Assembly: GCA_024275615.1 (NCBI GenBank)
Contig: JAJRYU010000016.1
Span: 1-5,364, forward strand
Direction: 5' to 3'
Length of the DNA stretch: 5,364 nt
DNA from: Planctomycetota bacterium
GTDB lineage: Bacteria; Planctomycetota; GCA-002687715; DRQF01
The position numbers and the translations under genes were made by a program. Numbering within the stretch: the first letter of the stretch is position 1; each line of letters opens with the position of its first letter. Positions 1 to 4,381 of this stretch are shown in pieces. Under the pieces are notes generated by a model. The model saw only the letters and a program-made list of their open reading frames with translations, ran no database searches and was not told the DNA's origin.

Positions 1-716
1 CCGATTTCATCGAGAACATCATGGACTCAAGAGATCGTGTCGCTCGTGAGATCATGACTCCCAGGCCGTCGCTCTTGTGCGGCAGGTCTGACATGACCCT
101 AGACGAAGCTCTGGCGACTCTCGGCGAACACGGGCATTCTCGAGTGCCGATCTATCGCGATAATCGCGATGAGATCATCGGTGTGCTCTATTTCAAAGAT
201 ATCCTCAGAGATCTCAAGCAGCTTCAATCCGGTGAATTGGCCTGGACCGAAATTCTACGCGACCCGGTTTTTGTCCCGGAAACGAAGAAGATCAACGAAC
301 TGCTCAAGATGTTGCAGGACCATAAGATCCATATCGCTATCGTTTTGGACGAGTTCGGCGGCACCGCAGGTATTGTCACCGTCGAAGACATCCTTGAAGA
401 AATAGTCGGTGAGCTGCAAGACGAATTTGACGTCGAAGAAGACCCGGAGTTTGCCGAAGTGGATGACAACACCGTCGAAGTTGATGCCAAACTCTCCATT
501 GACGATCTCAATGAGAAACTCGACATCCACATTCCCGACACCGGTGACTATGACACCGTCGGCGGTTTCTTGGCATCTCAGCTAGGCAAAGTGCCGGCGT
601 TGGGCGAAGAAGTCGAAATGGAAGGTGTTCATTTTGTGGTCACGGAAGCGGATGACCGCAAGGTCAAACGGATTCGATTGACCATGGAGCCAGTCGAAAA
701 AGGCAGCGATTCCTGA
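1..716 (+). CDS. HlyC/CorC family CBS-domain protein, 3' part (start before window)
   Basis: The frame is open from the first bases; codons before the first ATG (base 21) read DFIENI, which fits the run of residues that usually precedes the conserved MTPR motif, so the true start is upstream. Counting from that ATG, the order is MTPR (residues 12-15), a first CBS domain (about 7-66, with SRVPIY and IIGVLYFKDIL), a second CBS domain (about 81-132, with the family hallmark DEFGGTAGIVTVEDILEE), and the HlyC/CorC C-terminal domain (about 145-222, with DYDTVGGF and a final VKRIRL strand). CBS pairs bind adenosine nucleotides; family members are linked to Mg2+/Co2+ efflux or membrane integrity and are often called hemolysins, a name with little functional support. 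Whether an N-terminal DUF21 membrane domain precedes this part cannot be seen, so no gene symbol is given. It ends in TGA, 84 bases before recO, and may be co-transcribed with it. Confidence 0.93.
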   Translation, partial: DFIENIMDSRDRVAREIMTPRPSLLCGRSDMTLDEALATLGEHGHSRVPIYRDNRDEIIGVLYFKDILRDLKQLQSGELAWTEILRDPVFVPETKKINELLKMLQDHKIHIAIVLDEFGGTAGIVTVEDILEEIVGELQDEFDVEEDPEFAEVDDNTVEVDAKLSIDDLNEKLDIHIPDTGDYDTVGGFLASQLGKVPALGEEVEMEGVHFVVTEADDRKVKRIRLTMEPVEKGSDS

Positions 717-800
717 CCCAGCCCCTCGCTATCTTGGGCTTTGACAGGCCGACACCGTCCTGATCTTCGAATCCGCCCCTCCCCAAGGTAGGATAGGCCC

Positions 801-1613
801 ATGGATGCAACAGAGCACCAATCTATCGGTCTCCTTCTGCGGCGTTTCGACTTTGGTGAAACCAGTCAGATCGGTCACCTCTTGACACCCACGGAAGGGC
901 GCATTTCCGTGCTTGCCAAGGGCATCAAGAAGCCCAATGCCTACCTCAAGGGTCCATTTGACCTCTTTCAGATGGCGAAAATTACGTATCGCCGTCGCCG
1001 GGGAAGCGACCTCGGTTTGTTGCAGAAGTATGAACCTCTCACTGGTTTTCCTCAGTTGCGCCAGCGTCTCCCCAGCCTCTTATCAGCCTTTTATTTGACC
1101 GAATTGGTCTATGAAGGAGTTAAGGAAGAGGATGCAAACACCGGGGCCTGGGAACTCATAATCCGAGCTCTTGTGGCTCTCGATCAACACGATGGTCTCG
1201 CATCCCGTGCAATCGTCTTGGCAACGGAAGTGGGGTTTCTGGAAGCATTTGGATTTGGACTCGGTATCGATCACTGCCTGCGTTGTGGCCGGAGAGCCTC
1301 AAGCCCAGTGGTCGCAATCTATCCTCTGGAAGGCGGCTACATTTGTGCCGATTGTCCCCGCTCACAAGGACCAGCCATAAAACTCTCCCAGGGTGACTGC
1401 CGTTTGCTTTCCTCATTGGGACGAGCCGGCCCGAAACACGCCCCTCGCCTGCGACTTTCGACAGCGCAACACCATGTTTTGCGAGGACTGATGCGGGCGG
1501 TATTCCAAGCTGTTTTTGAAAAGCAGATCCGAAGCGAGCCTTTTGTCCTGAACCCACGTTTTGGTTTTCTCAGGCCAGCGCAGGAAGCGAACCAGCGCAT
1601 CCGCTCAAGTTGA
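801..1613 (+). CDS. recO: DNA repair protein RecO
   Basis: A 270-residue protein, slightly longer than the usual 240-250. RecO works with RecF and RecR to load RecA on SSB-coated single-stranded DNA in gap repair and also anneals strands. The N-terminal third (about 1-80) fits the OB fold, with the typical start (LLLRRFDFGETSQIG, then TPTEGRISVLAKGIKKPNA). The middle is helical (SAFYLTELVYEGVKEED, then EVGFLEAFGFGLGIDHCLRCGR). A zinc-finger-like set of four cysteines is intact: C159 and C162 (CLRC), C182 and C185 (CADC). Some RecO proteins have lost these cysteines, so keeping them is informative. The C-terminal part has the family's R-x-L..LR.L...F helix. The ATG at 801 is preceded by AGGA at 790-793, a 7-base gap. 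The 84-base gap to the upstream HlyC/CorC gene fits one transcript. The clusters ybeY-corC and era-recO are common in other bacteria; here the order is HlyC/CorC then recO. Confidence 0.95.
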   Translation: MDATEHQSIGLLLRRFDFGETSQIGHLLTPTEGRISVLAKGIKKPNAYLKGPFDLFQMAKITYRRRRGSDLGLLQKYEPLTGFPQLRQRLPSLLSAFYLTELVYEGVKEEDANTGAWELIIRALVALDQHDGLASRAIVLATEVGFLEAFGFGLGIDHCLRCGRRASSPVVAIYPLEGGYICADCPRSQGPAIKLSQGDCRLLSSLGRAGPKHAPRLRLSTAQHHVLRGLMRAVFQAVFEKQIRSEPFVLNPRFGFLRPAQEANQRIRSS

Positions 1614-2031
1614 AATAGCACTCTGATAGGCAAGAGATCATCACTGCACGGCGAGTAGCGTCCAAACAAGCAATTTCCAATCTCCTGGCCGGTTTTCTCT
1701 GGATTCAAGGAGGCGTCGTGTGACGGAGGGGAGGTTCACTTGGAAGGGCAAGGATGTTGGCGACGGTGTGTCTCTATGCGAAAAGCCAAGATGCCGAACT
1801 GACGTTCAGCGCCCGTTCGTTGGTCCCGGCCACACAGAAAACTCCTGCGAAGCGAGCGGGAGGCTGTACGTCAGTCCGGCATTTTCTTCCTCGGCACCCC
1901 GACTCTTCCACAAGTTTGCTGGCCAGCTTCATTTTCTTTGACCGCCGGAAACGTGGTGAAGACGGGTGGGTCCAGATCCTGTCCGCTGAGTAGGATAGAG
2001 AACGGGTTGCGCGGTCGCAGGAGATAGCGCC
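1614..2031. other. Gene-free spacer between recO and the DUF6429 gene
   Basis: This 418-base stretch holds no reading frame with recognisable protein features on either strand. Short open frames exist (GTG at 1720 to 1941; ATG at 1754 to 1993; a minus-strand frame 2160 to 1774), but they overlap the inverted repeat and look like by-products of it. The recognisable contents are the interrupted inverted repeat at 1788-1885, a 10-base perfect palindrome GCTGGCCAGC at 1918-1927, a strong AAGGAGG at 1707-1713, and the AGGAGA ribosome binding site of the next gene at 2019-2024. No rho-independent terminator with a clear T-run follows recO. No tRNA-like fold was found. Confidence 0.6.
1788..1885. 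repeat. Interrupted inverted repeat with a nested hairpin (about 98 bases)
   Basis: The left arm 1788-1805 (AAGATGCCGAACTGACGT) pairs with the right arm 1868-1885 (ACGTCAGTCCGGCATTTT): one A-C mismatch and one G-U pair in 18. After a single T-T mismatch the stem continues with CAGC (1807-1810) against GCTG (1863-1866). Inside, immediately beside the inner end of the right arm, is a second hairpin: CTCCTGC (1842-1848), loop GAAGCGA, GCGGGAG (1856-1862), 7 pairs with one G-U. The whole can fold as a long stem with a side hairpin in either strand. On the minus strand the inner hairpin is followed by TTTTC, which is terminator-like. It lies between recO and an orphan gene. Possible identities are a dispersed REP-like or miniature mobile element, a structured RNA, or a recombination site; the sequence alone does not decide. 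The pairing is seen directly; the identity is open. Confidence 0.6.
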
Positions 2032-2274
2032 ATGGATTGCGACACCAACAAAGTAGACGACGTGGTTCTTGCGTTGTTGGCTTTCACCGTTCATCACGAA
2101 GATGAATTTGGTGCACGCAGTTGGAAAGGACACGATGGGGAGGCACTCAATCGACTTCACGAAAAAGGACTAATTCGTGACCCAGTGTCGAAAGCAAAGT
2201 CCGTTTTCTCGACAGCCGAGGGATTGGCGAAAAGCCGCGAACTGTTTGCGAGACCATTCGCCCAAGATGGATGA
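2032..2274 (+). CDS. DUF6429 family small protein
   Basis: An 80-residue protein that I recognise as the DUF6429 family, whose function is unknown. Family-like segments are the N-terminal KVDDVVLALLAFT (residues 7-19), then SWKGHD (30-35), LNRLHEKGLIRDPVSKAKSV (39-58), TAEGLAKSRELF (61-72). The length is normal for the family. The pattern of a helix, LNRLHEKGLI and a TAEG turn resembles a small winged-helix fold, which is inference. From memory of the family, the residue after HD (residue 36) is usually Trp and here is Gly, and residue 53 is usually Gly and here is Ser; these may be drift or signs of relaxed selection. The start is well supported: AGGAGA at 2019-2024 lies 7 bases before the ATG. 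It stands alone, 418 bases after recO and 205 bases before bamD, so it is probably not part of either operon. There is no signal peptide or membrane segment, so it should be cytoplasmic. Confidence 0.85.
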   Translation: MDCDTNKVDDVVLALLAFTVHHEDEFGARSWKGHDGEALNRLHEKGLIRDPVSKAKSVFSTAEGLAKSRELFARPFAQDG

Positions 2275-2294
2275 CAGCTCGAACAATTCAGGAG

Positions 2295-2379
2295 GGCGGC
2301 AGAAGAGGGGAATCTCACGGGATCCACTATCTTGAGGGGATAGTTCGCATGGGTTCGAGGCCGCCAAAATCCCTGGATC
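2295..2379. other. Leader region with several alternative pairings upstream of bamD
   Basis: Between the DUF6429 gene and bamD there is a set of short complementary segments: GGCGGC (2295-2300) with GCCGCC (2360-2365); ACTATC (2326-2331) with GATAGT (2339-2344) around a 7-base loop; and GATCCA (2321-2326) with TGGATC (2374-2379). The last competes with the first two, since it crosses the GGCGGC/GCCGCC pairing and shares base 2326 with the small hairpin. A tRNA was considered because of a TTCGAGG segment at 2354-2360, but the flanks do not form a T arm and acceptor. No run of T follows, so it is a poor terminator. It may be the 3' end of the DUF6429 transcript or a structured element; function unknown. 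Confidence 0.3.
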
Positions 2380-2396
2380 GCCCAGTCTGACGACAG

Positions 2397-2425
2397 TTGA
2401 TCTCGTACCCCTATCCAAGTAGGAT
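2397..2425 (+). promoter_or_regulatory. Candidate sigma-70-type promoter for bamD-lptE
   Basis: TTGATC (2397-2402) and TAGGAT (2420-2425) are separated by 17 bases, matching TTGACA and TATAAT at 4 and 4 of 6 positions. Transcription would begin near 2432, leaving an untranslated leader of about 48 bases before the bamD ATG at 2480. The location after the structured region and before a tight two-gene operon supports it; it rests on consensus match only. Confidence 0.4.
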
Positions 2426-2479
2426 TCTCTTTGGCCCAATTGCGAAAGCTAAGATCCGTTCTGAAAAGGGTTTAGGAAA

Positions 2480-3601
2480 ATGTCACAGGCCCGATTGGTT
2501 GACCAGAAGTGGTGGGGAATCCTCATTTTGCTCGGCGCCACGGTTGTTCTTGCTGGTTGCGGCTCCTTTGGCCGCAAGTTTAATCAGGCTCTCCCTGACT
2601 TCTTGCGCTCCGACCCCGGGGCTGATGAGCTGGAACGCTACCAAGCGCGTATTCGTGTCTTGAACCGTTCCAAAGAAGAAACCGTTCAAGCCAAGAAGGC
2701 GTTCGATGAGGCTAAGAAGCTCTTTGACGCCGGGGATTTCGAATCCGCAGCCGAGGCGTTTGAGCTCTATCTCGAAGACTACCCCGACACGGTCAATGAT
2801 CGGCTTGCTCGGCATTTGCAAATCCTTGCCAACATTGAATTGGCCGAAGACGTCGACGCCCGCAAGGGAATCACCAATTTTGTCCGGCTCTACCCGATTT
2901 CCGAACTCAACGATGAGATCGAAGAGAGTGCCTGGCGGCTGGCCAATGAGTATTTGGCAGGCAAACACAGCTGGTTGATCTTCAATCTTGAGCGCGATGG
3001 AATCACTCTTCTCAGACTTATCGTCACCAACTTTCCCAATGGGCACCATGCCGACGAAGCCCAATGGAAACTGGGCAATTACCTTTTTGACGACGACAAT
3101 TTCTTGGAGGCTGAGGCTGCGTATCGGACTATCGTCGAACGCTATCCTCGATCGGTTTGGGCGCCTCGTGCCCTCTTTAATCAAGGATTGTGCCGCGTCG
3201 CCTTGTGCAAGGGGCCAGCCTATGACCAGGACAACATGTATGAGGGGATTCGCCTTTTCCAACGCTATCTGACGGACTTCCCTGAAGACGAGCGTCGTGC
3301 TGAGGCCAAGGAGCACATTGCCTTCTTCGAGAACACCTTGGCGAGCAAACAGGTTCTCATTGCCAATTGGTACATTGGGCAGGGGCACCCGGGAGCGGCC
3401 CGGTTTTTCTTGATGAAATGCCTGAGAGATTGGCCCAAGTCCCAAGCAGCCGAAGAAGCCAAAGAGATCCTGGCTGTGCTGCCAGATTGGAGCGAAGATA
3501 AATTCTTCGAGAAGTTGAAGGAGAAAGGCGGGGATGCCCCTGCAGAGGCCCCGGCCCCACAAGGGGGCGGTGATGGCCACGGCCATGGGCATGGTGTATG
3601 A
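2480..3601 (+). CDS. bamD: BamD-like outer-membrane assembly lipoprotein (YfiO/TPR)
   Basis: A 373-residue lipoprotein. Residues 11-26 are hydrophobic and end in a lipobox, LAGC, with lipidated Cys27; Gly follows at +2, so in a Lol system it would go to the outer membrane. Tetratricopeptide-like units lie at about 68-104 (AKKLFDAGDFESAAEAFELY), 190-225 (QWKLGNYLFDDDNFLEAEAA), 228-270 and 288-325. The last, IANWYIGQGHPGAARFFLMK followed by CLRDWPKS, resembles the C-terminal repeats of E. coli BamD, where a helical pair precedes RDYPDT. BamD with BamA folds beta-barrel proteins into the outer membrane. At 373 residues it is much longer than E. coli BamD (245). It ends in an Ala/Pro linker and a glycine-histidine tail (GDGHGHGHGV, 364-373). 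The ATG at 2480 follows AAAAGGG (2464-2470) and AGGA (2474-2477). The stop overlaps the start of lptE. An alternative label is a generic TPR lipoprotein, but the context and C-terminal repeat favour BamD. Confidence 0.85.
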   Translation: MSQARLVDQKWWGILILLGATVVLAGCGSFGRKFNQALPDFLRSDPGADELERYQARIRVLNRSKEETVQAKKAFDEAKKLFDAGDFESAAEAFELYLEDYPDTVNDRLARHLQILANIELAEDVDARKGITNFVRLYPISELNDEIEESAWRLANEYLAGKHSWLIFNLERDGITLLRLIVTNFPNGHHADEAQWKLGNYLFDDDNFLEAEAAYRTIVERYPRSVWAPRALFNQGLCRVALCKGPAYDQDNMYEGIRLFQRYLTDFPEDERRAEAKEHIAFFENTLASKQVLIANWYIGQGHPGAARFFLMKCLRDWPKSQAAEEAKEILAVLPDWSEDKFFEKLKEKGGDAPAEAPAPQGGGDGHGHGHGV

Positions 3602-4143
3602 AAAGGCTCTCCCAAGTCATGATCGTGCTGATTCTTGGAGTTTTCGCTCTTACGTCTTGCGGCTATTCCACCGGCTCGATGATGCCCTCCGGTGTTGATC
3701 GTGTCGCTGTTGATGTTTTTGGCAACGACACGTACTACCGAGAGATCGAATTTCAGCTTACCCGTGAGCTGACCAGCGAATTGCGGCAGCGGGCACCTTT
3801 GAAAATCACTCGGCGGCGCAATGCGGACGCTGTTCTGACCGGGCGCATCATCAACGTGACACGTCCAACTTTGGTGGAAACCACAGGCAACCTTGTCTCT
3901 GAGCAAGCCGTCATCGTCCAAGCCCAAGTGGAACTTCGCCGCCTCAGCGACGACAAGATCTTGGCCAGCTTCAAGATCGCCAATCGTGCAGAGTTTGTCG
4001 TTGAGCGTGGCGAGAGCTTGCAAACCGCCTTTGACGAATCTCTGAGGGATCTGGCGGAGGACATTGTTAACCAGCTTGAGCGCCAGAGTTTCTTTCGAGA
4101 CCTGGAAAAAGTGCGCAGCCGCAACGCCCAGGACCATCCCTAG
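3598..4143 (+). CDS. lptE: LPS-assembly lipoprotein LptE-like
   Basis: A 181-residue lipoprotein. The signal is KRLSQ, then a hydrophobic stretch (7-18), then the lipobox LTSC with Cys21; the following CGY is typical of LptE. The mature part has the family pattern: VDRVAVDVFGNDTYYREIEF (33-52), a helix LTRELTSELRQR (54-65), strand PLKITRRRNADAVLTGRI (67-84), then VIVQAQVELRRLSDDKILAS (105-124), and a C-terminal helix (about 142-163). LptE plugs the LptD barrel and helps place LPS on the outer surface. The family is weakly conserved, so the call rests on the CGY lipobox, this fold pattern and the position directly after bamD. Its ATG (3598-3600) overlaps the bamD TGA (3599-3601) as ATGA, and no strong Shine-Dalgarno lies before it, so translational coupling is likely. 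No lptD is present in the window. Confidence 0.85.
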   Translation: MKRLSQVMIVLILGVFALTSCGYSTGSMMPSGVDRVAVDVFGNDTYYREIEFQLTRELTSELRQRAPLKITRRRNADAVLTGRIINVTRPTLVETTGNLVSEQAVIVQAQVELRRLSDDKILASFKIANRAEFVVERGESLQTAFDESLRDLAEDIVNQLERQSFFRDLEKVRSRNAQDHP

Positions 4144-4167
4144 GTCGTCTCTCGCCCGGAAGACGAT
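4144..4167 (+). terminator. Weak terminator-like hairpin after lptE
   Basis: GTCGTCT (4144-4150) pairs with AGACGAT (4161-4167) around a 10-base loop: 6 Watson-Crick pairs and one G-U. It starts directly after the lptE TAG. The T-run is poor: only TTGG follows, with TTTT at 4176-4179. It may attenuate transcription or stabilise the 3' end rather than act as a true terminator. Confidence 0.3.
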
Positions 4168-4217
4168 TGGAATGCTTTTGAGTTCCTTAGGCTTCAGTTA
4201 TCATTTTGGAAGTCCTT

Positions 4218-4241
4218 TCCGACAGGCATCTTGCGGATTTT
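4218..4241 (+). terminator. Second weak hairpin with T-run between lptE and ftsH
   Basis: TCCGACA (4218-4224) pairs with TGCGGA (4232-4237) with one bulged A and a 7-base loop, followed at once by TTTT (4238-4241). The stem is short, but the T-run is in the right place. It could end the bamD-lptE transcript before the ftsH promoter. Confidence 0.3.
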
Positions 4242-4259
4242 GACCCGATTTAGTCGATA

Positions 4260-4283
4260 AAGACAAGCGGTCATTTTTGTCTT
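4260..4283. promoter_or_regulatory. Inverted repeat over the putative ftsH -35 box (candidate operator)
   Basis: AAGACAA (4260-4266) and TTGTCTT (4277-4283) are perfect reverse complements with a 10-base spacer. The right half contains the proposed -35 box (TTGTCT, 4277-4282). The half-site spacing of 17 bases centre to centre is near two helical turns, as in many dimer operators. It is not the CIRCE element (TTAGCACTC-N9-GAGTGCTAA). No regulator gene is visible. Confidence 0.35.
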
Positions 4284-4306
4284 CGGTGGGTTTGGCTTCG
4301 TATAGC
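4277..4306 (+). promoter_or_regulatory. Candidate sigma-70-type promoter for ftsH
   Basis: TTGTCT (4277-4282) and TATAGC (4301-4306), each matching 4 of 6 consensus bases, lie 18 bases apart. The start would be near 4313, giving a leader of about 69 bases before the ftsH ATG. It is supported by position downstream of the two weak hairpins, but only by consensus. Confidence 0.35.
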
Positions 4307-4351
4307 TCCTGTAAGGGGCATTCTCTAAGCCTCTATCAGACGTACAGATAC

Positions 4352-4375
4352 GGCCTTTCAAGAGAGGGCCAGGAG
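4352..4375 (+). promoter_or_regulatory. Hairpin abutting the ftsH ribosome binding site
   Basis: GGCCTTT (4352-4358) pairs with GAGGGCC (4364-4370), 7 pairs of which two are G-U, around loop CAAGA. The Shine-Dalgarno AGGAG (4371-4375) starts on the very next base, 6 bases before the ATG at 4382. A smaller stem, CGTA (4341-4344) with TACG (4349-4352), lies just upstream and shares one base with it. The binding site itself is outside the stem, so simple masking is not shown; steric or temperature-dependent effects are possible. Confidence 0.4.
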
Positions 4376-4381
4376 TTTCGC

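Noticed and set aside
720..769. AGCCC/GGGCT hairpin (720-724 with 736-740) and a perfect TTGACA (741-746) between the HlyC/CorC gene and recO
   Set aside because: The stem is only 5 pairs with an 11-base loop and no T-run, and no acceptable -10 box lies 16-18 bases after TTGACA. A separate recO promoter is possible but not supported.
1793..1880. Integron attC site
   Set aside because: The outer ends GCCGAAC and GTCCGGC do not satisfy RYYYAAC and GTTRRRY, and no integrase or cassette array is present.
1938..1996. Promoter for the DUF6429 gene (TTGACC at 1938-1943, TAGGAT at 1991-1996)
   Set aside because: The two boxes are far too distant to work together and neither has a matching partner at 16-18 bases.
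2291..2370. Possible tRNA or tRNA-like gene (TTCGAGG followed by CCGCCA)
   Set aside because: The sequences beside TTCGAGG do not form a 5-pair T stem, no D arm is present, and the acceptor pairing is in the wrong place.
2483..3592. Long minus-strand open frame opposite bamD (369 codons)
   Set aside because: It mirrors bamD almost exactly, has no family features, and the + strand carries a lipoprotein signal, TPR repeats and a ribosome binding site.
3265..4137. Minus-strand open frame opposite the bamD end and lptE (290 codons)
   Set aside because: It spans two well-supported overlapping genes and its translation has no recognisable domain; a by-product of codon bias.
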